Positions 54,001-60,558 of a stretch of DNA of 61,197 nt are shown here, piece by piece (within the stretch, counting starts at the first letter, position 1; every line of letters begins with the position of its first letter). The stretch covers positions 1 through 61,197 of the forward strand of contig DAOVGR010000024.1 in NCBI GenBank assembly GCA_030672305.1, written 5' to 3'. The notes under the pieces were generated by a model. The model was given only the letters and a program-made list of their open reading frames with translations, searched no databases and had not been told where the DNA came from. The stretch comes from Thermoplasmatales archaeon. Its GTDB lineage: Archaea > Thermoplasmatota > E2 > DHVEG-1. A program made the position numbers and the translations under genes.

Positions 54001-54910
54001 GATTAATATTTCACTTGATCCCTTTCCACCACAAAATGCTATTGTATGTGGATACATAAAAGATGTAAATACAGAAGAACCACTGTATGGTGCAATTTTT
54101 CTTGAATGGTTTGATTTTGATAGTTATAGAACTTATCGTAATTCAACATGGACTGATTATAATGGTTTTTATCTTATGAATATAATGGAAGGAAAAATAT
54201 ATCTTGAAGCATATGTGGGGGGATATCTTGATGAATACTCAAGTCTTTTTAACATTTACGATAACCAGGTTCTATGGATTAATCTATCAATGTATCCAAA
54301 ACCACCAAAAAATTCAGTTGTATGTGGATATATAAAAGATGCTGAAACAGGTGAACCAATAGAAAATGCCTCTGCTGATATTGATTGGATTGGATGTGAA
54401 TGGCATCATGATAATATTGGGATGGATAGTGAAACTGGTGTAGATGGATATTATTGGATTAATGTTCCTGCTGGAGAACTATATTTAGAAACATATTGTG
54501 ATAATTACCATTATAAAGAATTTTACAGACAAGATATTTCTGAAAATGATACCCTTTGGTTTAATATTTCTTTAGAAAAAGAGAAAGTTGATGTTGAAAT
54601 CTTAAAACCAGCATCAGGATTTTACATATTAAATAGGGTAATACTCCCCTTTGTTAAACCCTTGATATTTGGCAATATAGAGATAACAATCGATGTTGAT
54701 GATTGTGATGATTTAGAAAAACTTGAGCTATTTATAGATGATGAACTAAAATTTAATATTACCAATGAACCAAATAATTATTATTATTCATATCTTTGGA
54801 CAAAAGAAGGTACAAAACCTTTCAAACATGAATATGTTATAAAAGTAATTGCAGTGGATACTGACGGAAATAGTGATAGTGATGAAATCAAGGTAACTAG
54901 ATACTTCTAA
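51026..54910 (+). CDS. Giant secreted pseudocaspase with nine carboxypeptidase-regulatory-like repeats
   Basis: 1294 aa. Signal peptide (about 1-24). Residues about 45-300 are caspase-fold: YWALIVGVNEYAEAY, ICFLYIDAVGYR and AIIIDSNHAAGF. The catalytic His of the usual S/Y-G-H-G is replaced (YIDAVGY) and the catalytic Cys of D-S-C-H-S-G-G is Asn (DSNHAAG), so it is probably inactive. Nine repeats of about 85-95 residues (about 345-1190) follow, each starting like SVVKGYIKDNDTGEAIQDAN and ending W(V/I/F)N(M/I/F)S, matching CarboxypepD_reg/transthyretin-like beta sandwiches. A last domain starts at VDVEILKPASGFYIL. No LFERFPN tail. Probably a long surface stalk or scaffold. Confidence 0.87.
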   Translation: MKNNLKVLFVFLILIISTFSVLPIKGVKNNTFSDENDISQSIKTLGDGVTNYWALIVGVNEYAEAYNNERTIETVNELKGALVKSPTWSEDNIKIITGKNATVRNIIKGMRWLDSNEDADDICFLYIDAVGYRANFDFPPRDEADGRDEVLITYWGMSLLYANILDDTLNFFLNRLESKGTAIIIDSNHAAGFNDNLWNNNLRNSPFLNPNIKNSLENFGKELRKNGRVMIMSCEEDDYGYHYRFTTYLIDAFRGFGDINQDKIITAEEVYTYIKLRMNKWVQIPILYDDFEGELPLLELLEEPIETLELPVKENIIEKPIIENQEKSFEEFNMLIDKNLLVDPLSPENSMVCGYIKDNKTKEPLENVNITLYRKVGEYYTINYTKSNKQGFYSFNVASGEIALVFRLKSYFDEVIYWLDIEENEILWVNMSMTKPDESSRLCGYIRDKITNEPIQNANISLFWTKINDGYYRNYTLSDSLGFYSINVAKGLVSLDTHADGYLDEDWPEDYLYNISENETKWVNFSLYPKPPENSVVKGYIKDNDTGEAIQDANVMLYWRDNQGHYQRNDTKSDSLGFYNINVAKGYIRLYVSNEDYFSARWPYYDDYYITEKETKWVNFSLVPKPPENSVVKGYITDNDTGEPLQDAYIYLEWENAQGQSLDNYTWTDSFGFYSMNVAEGFIKLYIDEISYFYGYWPEYGYYNIAENETKWANISLDPKPPENSIVKGFITNSLTGDPIQKVYVYLNWKDEQGHSQYNNTKSNSLGFYSINVAKGLIRLNIYAENYSYNHTDWFDIDDYESVWFNFTLNPYYYDYTVYGYIKNIYDNSTVQDAYIGFDCKNTYGEYYHESTYSNESGFYSVKLQAGFIDRIYVKADGFFKFSSEDEYKLDENYVLWINISITPHPPETSKVYGYITDSETNEPIENAEIELDWQEDYFGDFYYSNYTYSDNLGFYFFDVAAGIINLYVRADGYFSNNTYVSYEIGDYETIWINISLDPFPPQNAIVCGYIKDVNTEEPLYGAIFLEWFDFDSYRTYRNSTWTDYNGFYLMNIMEGKIYLEAYVGGYLDEYSSLFNIYDNQVLWINLSMYPKPPKNSVVCGYIKDAETGEPIENASADIDWIGCEWHHDNIGMDSETGVDGYYWINVPAGELYLETYCDNYHYKEFYRQDISENDTLWFNISLEKEKVDVEILKPASGFYILNRVILPFVKPLIFGNIEITIDVDDCDDLEKLELFIDDELKFNITNEPNNYYYSYLWTKEGTKPFKHEYVIKVIAVDTDGNSDSDEIKVTRYF

Positions 54911-54923
54911 AAAAAATATTATA

Positions 54924-54936
54924 AGAAATATTTAAA
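54924..54936 (+). promoter_or_regulatory. TATA box of the 54976 gene
   Basis: AGAAATATTTAAA, 15 bases after the pseudocaspase stop; no TTAAC dyad. Confidence 0.6.
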
Positions 54937-54975
54937 GAATATATTGTATTACTATATTACTTGGGAGGAAAAAAT

Positions 54976-56394
54976 ATGAAGAAGTTAGTATTTGTAATCA
55001 TAGTTTGTATTTTGTTAACAATGACTTCTTTTTCTGTTGTTGTAACTAGTAAGGAAAGTAAGATTGAAAAACAATATGAAAATATCCCGGCGTTAGATGA
55101 TTATATAAAACTTTCAAAGCCAGTTTATGTAATTGTTAAGTTTTTTGATAATGTTACAAATAACTGTACAATTTCTTTTGATGTAACACAATACGTTTCA
55201 AAACCTCCTGATTCTGATAAGCGTCCTAATCAATTTGTTTCCATGATTTCATTTACCCACTATTATACAATATTAACAGATACCTGGGATCAGGAGGTTG
55301 CTAGATGGCAAAAAACACTTCCAGATGAAGGGGATAAAAGCTCTGTTGGGTTTTTATTCAAGGGTTATTTGTATGATGTAAATTATAGTATAAATCCTGC
55401 TAATGTTACTGATGATTTTCCTCCAGATTTAGATCCCAGATATCTACAGGACGCAGCAATGTATGACATATACAGCAATGAAATCCAAAATGCTGCACAG
55501 GCTGCTGTCGAAAATGAAACAAACCTATACTGGAAGGCTCGTAATATTAGTGAATATGTACAAGATGTGCTTTACCATTACAATGATGGTACCTGGGATA
55601 ATGCAACAATTACCCTTTCAAATGGCCATGGTTCTTGCTCTGAGTATTCATGGCTTTTTATTGCACTTTGTAGAGCATCAGGTGTTCCTGCAAGGTATGT
55701 TGGCAGCACTTGGTATAAAGAATATGAACCTCTTCCATATCTTGATCAAAACTTTCACAGATGGCCTCAGGTATATCTTCCCCCTTATGGTTGGGTTCCA
55801 GTTGACCCGAACCTTTCTGATAAGAATGGTACACATGATTACCATAAATATTTTGGAAAAATAGAAAGTAATTTTTTGGTAACACAAATTTGTGGTGGAC
55901 CATCAAGATACCTAGAATGGAATTATAATAGTAATAGGGTTATTAATCCAGAACCTAATGAGGGTGAGGTCCTAAGAAATAGATGGGGAAGATGGCTTAT
56001 GTATAAAATAATGTTTCCAATAACACCATGGACGCCAATAGGACCAATAGAGGGAAAGGCAAATAAAAATTATGAATATAAAACATCAACCTATGATAAT
56101 TCTGATAGCAACATATGGTACTGGTGGGATTGGGGTGATGGGACAAACAGTGGATGGATTGGCCCCTATGAATCAAATGAGACCTGTGAGGCGTTACATG
56201 CATGGAAAACTGATGGTGATTATAAAATAAAGGTAAAGGCAAAAAATAGGAATGGTTGGGAAAGTGATTGGTCTGAACCATTACATGTATCAATTCCTAG
56301 GAATAGGTTATTAGCCAATTCATTGTTCTTGCGGTTGTTTGAACGTTTTCTTAATATGTTTCCAATAGTTAAGTATCTTTTGGGAACTCCTTAA
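54976..56394 (+). CDS. Secreted transglutaminase-like cysteine enzyme with PKD domain and tail
   Basis: 472 aa from ATG 54976; a TTG at 54961 lies in the GGGAGG site and is rejected. Signal peptide (about 1-24). Transglutaminase core about 195-285 with the triad Cys221 (GHGSCSEYSWLF), His261 (NFHRWPQVYLP) and Asp277 (VPVDPN). Bacterial and archaeal members are mostly proteases or amidases. PKD domain from about 350 (DWGDGTNSGWIGPY, LHAWKTDGDYKIKVKAKN). Ends IPRNR plus LRLFERFLNMFPIVKYLLGT and P. The stop is followed directly by a dispersed repeat copy. Confidence 0.9.
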   Translation: MKKLVFVIIVCILLTMTSFSVVVTSKESKIEKQYENIPALDDYIKLSKPVYVIVKFFDNVTNNCTISFDVTQYVSKPPDSDKRPNQFVSMISFTHYYTILTDTWDQEVARWQKTLPDEGDKSSVGFLFKGYLYDVNYSINPANVTDDFPPDLDPRYLQDAAMYDIYSNEIQNAAQAAVENETNLYWKARNISEYVQDVLYHYNDGTWDNATITLSNGHGSCSEYSWLFIALCRASGVPARYVGSTWYKEYEPLPYLDQNFHRWPQVYLPPYGWVPVDPNLSDKNGTHDYHKYFGKIESNFLVTQICGGPSRYLEWNYNSNRVINPEPNEGEVLRNRWGRWLMYKIMFPITPWTPIGPIEGKANKNYEYKTSTYDNSDSNIWYWWDWGDGTNSGWIGPYESNETCEALHAWKTDGDYKIKVKAKNRNGWESDWSEPLHVSIPRNRLLANSLFLRLFERFLNMFPIVKYLLGTP

Positions 56395-56466
56395 TCCTAA
56401 CAAGTTCTACTTTATTTTGTTACAAATCATCACGTTATCTATTAATTTGCTGAGTCTAATCTATTT
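56393..56466 (+). repeat. Dispersed 3' repeat, full copy before intact radC
   Basis: AATCCTAACAAGTTCTACTT, TTTTGTTACAAATCATCACG, TTATCTATTAATTTGCTGAG, TCTAATCTATTTTT, ending 3 bases before the radC ATG. Its end probably serves as radC promoter. Confidence 0.8.
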
Positions 56467-56469
56467 TTT

Positions 56470-57141
56470 ATGAGAATTAAGGATATCCCTTGGTATAATA
56501 GGCCAGGTGTGCGTCTTAAAAAGAAAGGAGCAAATGTTCTTTCTGATGCAGAACTTCTTGCAATTGTTATTGGTCGGGGAAGTAAATCTGAAAATGCAGT
56601 TGATCTTTCAAATAGGATTTTAAAATCGTTTAATTTTGATAAACTAACAAATCTTTCTTTTCATGAACTTAAGGAAGAATTCAAAGACCAGGTTCCTGCT
56701 ATGAAGGTTGTTTCTATGTTTGAGATCTTTAGAAGAACTAGCAGGCTTATGAAAAAAGGTTTTAAGGTTAAAATCAAAAATGCTGAGGATGTTTATAATT
56801 ATTTCAAGGACGAGCTTGCTACTAAAAATAAAGAGCATTTTATTGCTTTGTTTCTTGATACAAAGAACAGGATTATTGGTGAGGAAGTGGTATCTGTTGG
56901 TACTCTTAATGCATCTATTATTCATCCTCGTGAGGTTTTTTGTTCTGCGATAAAAGCAAGTGCAAGTTCAGTTGTTATTGTTCATAATCATCCTAGTGGG
57001 GACTCTTTGCCTAGTGATGAAGACAAAAAAATTACTAAGATGCTTTGTAATGCGGGGGAAATCCTTGGAATTAAGGTTTTGGATCATGTGATTATTGGTG
57101 GGGATGGGTTTGTTGGGTTGAAAGAGATAGATGGACTGTAG
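56470..57141 (+). CDS. radC: RadC/JAB-domain protein (DNA repair-associated metalloprotein family)
   Basis: 223 aa, full length for RadC. The N-terminal helix-hairpin-helix region (LSDAELLAIVIGRGSKSENA) and the JAB/MPN metal site are intact: Glu in IIGEEVVSVG, then VHNHPSGDSLPSDED (HxH-x-S-G-D ... D). The biochemical role of RadC is unresolved; members are often linked to mobile elements. Leaderless start right after the repeat. At least five partial copies of this gene occur elsewhere in the window. Confidence 0.95.
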   Translation: MRIKDIPWYNRPGVRLKKKGANVLSDAELLAIVIGRGSKSENAVDLSNRILKSFNFDKLTNLSFHELKEEFKDQVPAMKVVSMFEIFRRTSRLMKKGFKVKIKNAEDVYNYFKDELATKNKEHFIALFLDTKNRIIGEEVVSVGTLNASIIHPREVFCSAIKASASSVVIVHNHPSGDSLPSDEDKKITKMLCNAGEILGIKVLDHVIIGGDGFVGLKEIDGL

Positions 57142-57206
57142 ATTAATTTTTTAATAATTTTTTTTTAAGATAATGTTTGCAAACCTAGCAGGTTTAAAAT
57201 ATAAAA

Positions 57207-57344
57207 TTAGAGTTTTAATTTTTTCTTTGCTTCTTCTTCAGTATAATAAATTCCTTTCTTCATTCTTTTTCTAGCTTCTTCAATTTGTGTTATTGCTTCT
57301 TCACTTAAATCTAATTCATCTTCAGATATGTATTTTTTATTCAT
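57207..57344 (-). CDS. Small antitoxin-like protein
   Basis: 45 aa from the ATG at 57344 (AGGTG seven bases upstream), 7 bases after the RelE-like gene. Acidic helix then basic tail: EDELDLSEEAITQIEEARKR, MKKGIYYTEEEAKKKLKL. This resembles short RelE antitoxins lacking a DNA-binding domain. The gene order toxin then antitoxin is reversed relative to most such pairs. Confidence 0.65.
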   Translation of the reverse strand: MNKKYISEDELDLSEEAITQIEEARKRMKKGIYYTEEEAKKKLKL

Positions 57345-57351
57345 ATTACAC

Positions 57352-57705
57352 CTATCTCTTTGTATATCCAAATTTTTTATTATATTCTGAGTGGTCAACA
57401 ATATCTAATATAAAAGCAATAATTTCAATTTCAGTTTCTCCATCTCTTAATGTATACAGCATTCTCCAATAATTTGGTAATTCGATTCTAAACAGATTTG
57501 TTATTTCATATTTTTTAATATATTGTTTTGGAATTAGAGATTTTGCAATCGGATCGCCATAATGTGGGTCTGATTTTATCAATTCTACCTTTTTGGTTAT
57601 TGCTAATAATATCGATCTTTCTTTTTTTGAAGTGTTAGCTTTTCTTATTAAATCGTTGTAAATCTCGGTTGCATCATGGGATAACTTTACTTGTATATTC
57701 TTCAT
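57352..57705 (-). CDS. RelE/ParE-like toxin
   Basis: 117 aa: VKLSHDATEIYNDLIRKA, KKVELIKSDPHYGDPIAKSLIPKQYIKKYEITNLFRIELPNYWRMLYTL, IIAFILDIVDHSEYNKKFGY. The strands with R(I/L)...WR(M/V)LY and the final HSEYNKKFGY are typical of RelE/mRNA-interferase-like toxins. It overlaps the upstream HTH gene by 4 bases. Confidence 0.85.
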   Translation of the reverse strand: MKNIQVKLSHDATEIYNDLIRKANTSKKERSILLAITKKVELIKSDPHYGDPIAKSLIPKQYIKKYEITNLFRIELPNYWRMLYTLRDGETEIEIIAFILDIVDHSEYNKKFGYTKR

Positions 57706-57977
57706 AGTTCAAGCCCTTCGGAAATTTCTTTCCGTAAACGTGGACTTGTGTTATGGATCCATGTTATCCCCTTTACTGAAACATAGATCTTATTGGATTT
57801 TTCTAGATAAGCAAGTATTATCATTAGTGTTCTATGGTTTACTTGTTTAGGTAATTTTTTCTTAAGGTCAGCTACTGTAAAAACACTTTCGTCCATGTCC
57901 ATCATTGTTTTTTCTACCATTAATACTGTATTAAGTGTTGGAGAGTGTTTAAGTCGGTATTCTTGCTTATTTACCAT
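57702..57977 (-). CDS. Winged-helix protein in toxin-antitoxin operon
   Basis: 91 aa: FTVADLKKKLPKQVNHRTLMIILAYLEKSNKIYVSVKGITWI is a winged helix-turn-helix. As first gene of a three-gene operon with toxin and small antitoxin it is probably the operon's repressor, replacing a DNA-binding domain in the antitoxin. Inference only. Confidence 0.75.
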   Translation of the reverse strand: MVNKQEYRLKHSPTLNTVLMVEKTMMDMDESVFTVADLKKKLPKQVNHRTLMIILAYLEKSNKIYVSVKGITWIHNTSPRLRKEISEGLEL

Positions 57978-58168
57978 TTTATCACAAATTGTTATTATTT
58001 AATAACTATATGTTACTAACTAATATTTATATTTTTCCACATTTACGTTGAAAAAAGATGGTTTTTAACCATTATTAACTATTGCAATAGGTCATTGAAA
58101 GTATTAATTTGAATAAATTTATATAATTTGTAATATGTCGGAGCAATACCTAACAGCATTCTATAATA

Positions 58169-58221
58169 TTTACCCCTACACTTTTACAATAATTATAAAA
58201 ATTTGTTATTTGTAGGGGTAA
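58169..58221. repeat. Inverted-repeat unit downstream of the second fic gene
   Basis: TTACCCCTACA (58170-58180) and TGTAGGGGTAA (58211-58221) are perfect complements, 30 bases apart. The identical unit is upstream of the gene at 59120-59171. Confidence 0.75.
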
Positions 58222-58222
58222 T

Positions 58223-59110
58223 TTATTTTAGATATTCCTTGTTTTCTTTAAGATATCGCCTAAAGAACCACAGTGTAAAAATACTTTCGTCTCCTTTTAC
58301 ATTACTGGTTTCTAGTGCATTATAATAACTTCTTCTATCCATATAATCAATTATTAGCATAGGATAACCGTTTTTATGTAAAACATAGTTCATAAACAAT
58401 CGAGTTATTCTGCCATTTCCATCTCCAAATGGATGTATTGATACAAATCTGAAATGAACTAGTGCTGCAAGATGTACCGGATGCATTTTATTCTTGTTTT
58501 GATTATACCAATTAATAAATTCTTTAATAAGTAGATCAAGTTCAAACGGTGCTGGTGGTATATGCCTACTACCACCAATTCTTATGGGATAGGTTCTAAT
58601 TAGTCCTGCTTTATCCTTTTTAGTAAATTGAAACAATTTCTTATGCCAATGAATCAAAGTCGAAATATCAATTTTTTTATCATACCTAACCATATCATAA
58701 AAAACTTCTTTATGCTGTTCTGCTTCTTTGATATCTTCTATCGGTCTATTTGCAGGTGATATTCCTTTCTCTAAAAGTAAGGCTGTTTCTAAGTGAGTAA
58801 GAGTTGATCCTTCAATTTTGTTTGATGTATAAGTAAACTCTATTGCAAATGTTTCAAGCTCTTTTTCTTGAATAGATTCCGGCATCTTTTTTAGGTTTTT
58901 ATGGTAATTATTTTTTATAATGTTAAAATTTTTAAACCATAATTCTTCATAAACTTCCATTAAAAGCTCATCTTTTAGTTTGCCTATGTTCTTTGGAATT
59001 TTGGCTCCCAAGTATTTTTCTTTTTTTAAGACTTTTCCGTTTTTTCTGTAACTATGTTCAATGTAATAGTATGTTTTTTTATTGATTGTTTTTTTCTTTA
59101 ATGAAACCAT
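58223..59110 (-). CDS. Fic-family protein
   Basis: 295 aa. The Fic motif SIHPFGDGNGRITRLF is complete. The N-terminal part has YTSNKIEGSTLT, matching the inhibitory (S/T)xxxE(G/N) helix, and a basic beta-rich start (KKKTINKKTYYYIEHSYRKNGKV). Different from the Fic at 23924 and without its C-terminal HTH. AMPylation of unknown targets is likely. The gene lies between two identical inverted-repeat units; its start codon is 10 bases from the upstream unit. Confidence 0.92.
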   Translation of the reverse strand: MVSLKKKTINKKTYYYIEHSYRKNGKVLKKEKYLGAKIPKNIGKLKDELLMEVYEELWFKNFNIIKNNYHKNLKKMPESIQEKELETFAIEFTYTSNKIEGSTLTHLETALLLEKGISPANRPIEDIKEAEQHKEVFYDMVRYDKKIDISTLIHWHKKLFQFTKKDKAGLIRTYPIRIGGSRHIPPAPFELDLLIKEFINWYNQNKNKMHPVHLAALVHFRFVSIHPFGDGNGRITRLFMNYVLHKNGYPMLIIDYMDRRSYYNALETSNVKGDESIFTLWFFRRYLKENKEYLK

Positions 59111-59119
59111 ATATAATAA

Positions 59120-59171
59120 TTACCCCTACACATTAATAAATTTTTCGTTTTTTTCTAAAATGTAGGGGTAA
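59120..59171. promoter_or_regulatory. Inverted-repeat unit upstream of the second fic gene
   Basis: TTACCCCTACA (59120-59130) and TGTAGGGGTAA (59161-59171), 30 bases apart, same arms and spacing as the downstream unit. Position at the promoter suggests an operator. Confidence 0.7.
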
Positions 59172-59246
59172 AACTTGTTAAGTCAATTTCGCATATATTT
59201 ATAAACAAAGACATGTTTTTTAATTTTGTATTTGAGGGAGTATAAG

Positions 59247-59681
59247 ATGAAGAAACAACTAGTAATTGTTATAATCGTTGTTCTTCTGATAGTTGTTGGA
59301 CTTAGTGGATGTACTAATTCATTTGAAAATATTATAATAGATGATAATTATTACCAAAATGCTCCAAGGGATCCTTTTATTTTTGATGGTGTAAAACTTA
59401 AAGGGGATTTTTTTATTTTCAAAGTTTCTTATAGCGGGGGATGTGAGGAACATGAATTTTTTTTAATCTCAACATCTTTTATGGAATCAAATCCGGTTCA
59501 GGTAAATATTGTGCTATCTCATGAAGATAATGATGATCCCTGTGAAGCCTGGATTACAGAAGAAATGGTGTTTAATCTTTTACCCTTAAAAAAAGCTTGG
59601 CAAGAACAATATAATAAAATATATGGAACAATTATTATAAATCTTGAGGGTTGGGAAAAACAAATAACTTATGATTTCTAA
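59247..59681 (+). CDS. Lipoprotein of unknown function
   Basis: 144 aa from the ATG at 59247 (GAGGGAG seven bases upstream); an in-frame start at 59226 would place that site inside the gene. The signal peptide ends in a lipobox, VGLSGC, so the protein should be lipid-anchored outside the membrane. The mature domain (FFIFKVSYSGGCEEHEFFLI, LSHEDNDDPCEAWITEE, IIINLEGWEKQITYDF) is a beta domain resembling small secreted proteins with the GGCEEH motif. Family not named. Confidence 0.78.
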   Translation: MKKQLVIVIIVVLLIVVGLSGCTNSFENIIIDDNYYQNAPRDPFIFDGVKLKGDFFIFKVSYSGGCEEHEFFLISTSFMESNPVQVNIVLSHEDNDDPCEAWITEEMVFNLLPLKKAWQEQYNKIYGTIIINLEGWEKQITYDF

Positions 59682-59760
59682 TCTTCTTTTATCAGGCAAT
59701 TTTTTATCATTAAAAACTTGCTAAGTCAATATAGCATACTTTGCAGGTTTTTCAAGAATA

Positions 59761-59955
59761 TTAGAGAAGGTTTTGTTGGTTTGAATCATTACTTTTTTCT
59801 TCTGAATCGTGTTCAGATACAATTTTTTCTATACGTTGCATTTTATAAACATGATCCCAAAGGGACCTTCTTACTATTTCCGACCATCTAATTTCTTTGT
59901 GTTCTCTCATAAATTTATACAATTTTTCCGGTACCGAAAGTGTAACATTTGGCAT
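59761..59955 (-). CDS. Ribbon-helix-helix (VapB/CopG-like) protein
   Basis: 64 aa: NVTLSVPEKLYKFMREHKEIRWSEIVRRSLWDHV is a ribbon-helix-helix DNA-binding domain; the rest is acidic. Such proteins are often antitoxins, but no toxin is next to it, so it is either an orphan antitoxin or a small regulator. Confidence 0.75.
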   Translation of the reverse strand: MPNVTLSVPEKLYKFMREHKEIRWSEIVRRSLWDHVYKMQRIEKIVSEHDSEEKSNDSNQQNLL

Positions 59956-60167
59956 AATTATTCACAATAAGTAATTGTGAAATTCTTGAATATAACCATT
60001 TCGGCATAATAATGCCTTTTTGCTGGAGCAATACCTAGCAGGTTTTAATTCATTTTTACTACAATGAGATATATTTTTTTATCAGTAACATTTTTACATT
60101 TTATTTGAAATAAAATTTTATACAAGTACTCTATTTCATATTGGGAGGAATATTACTGGAAAAAGTT

Positions 60168-60542
60168 ATGTATGATGATAAAAAAACCACTATTTGTGAA
60201 CTTAAAAAATTTGTTAAATCGTTTTGTGAAGAACGCGAATGGGACCAATATCATAACCCAAAAGATCTTGCAATAGGCATTATTACAGAATCATCTGAAC
60301 TTCTTGAACTCTTTCGTTTTAAATCTAAAAAAGAAGTTAATAACATGTTTGTAGATCAAAATAAAAAGCAGGAAATAATGAATGAACTTTCAGATATATT
60401 ATATTTTATTCTAAGATTGGCTGAGAAATATCATATAAATTTAAGTTCAGAATTACACAAAAAAATGAATGTGAACAATAAGAAATATCCTATTAATAAA
60501 TGTAAAGGTTCATCAAAAAAATATGATGAATTGATTGTATAA
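60168..60542 (+). CDS. MazG-like nucleotide pyrophosphohydrolase
   Basis: 124 aa from ATG 60168. GGGAGG at 60143 is 20 bases away, so a CTG at 60156 (8 bases spacing) could be the true start; the TTG at 60141 overlaps the ribosome-binding site and is unlikely. The MazG fold is shown by IGIITESSELLELFRF (ExxE type) and IMNELSDILYFILRLAEKY (ExxD). Such enzymes hydrolyse non-canonical or excess NTPs to NMP and PPi; small ones are frequent in phage and defence contexts. The stop lies just before the next gene. Confidence 0.85.
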   Translation: MYDDKKTTICELKKFVKSFCEEREWDQYHNPKDLAIGIITESSELLELFRFKSKKEVNNMFVDQNKKQEIMNELSDILYFILRLAEKYHINLSSELHKKMNVNNKKYPINKCKGSSKKYDELIV

Positions 60543-60558
60543 AAAGGATGGTAATGAA

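Noticed and set aside
52000..54600. Regular repeats in the giant gene considered as a CRISPR-like or DNA repeat array
   Set aside because: The repeats are protein-level (85-95 residues) with diverged DNA and no uniform spacer/repeat pattern.
2699..56394. C-terminal tail considered as PGF-CTERM/PEF-CTERM archaeosortase signal
   Set aside because: It lacks the Gly-Phe motif, the following membrane helix and the terminal basic cluster, and no archaeosortase is seen in the window.
24851..56466. 75-bp repeat considered as CRISPR repeat
   Set aside because: Copies are kilobases apart and intergenic, not in an array with spacers.
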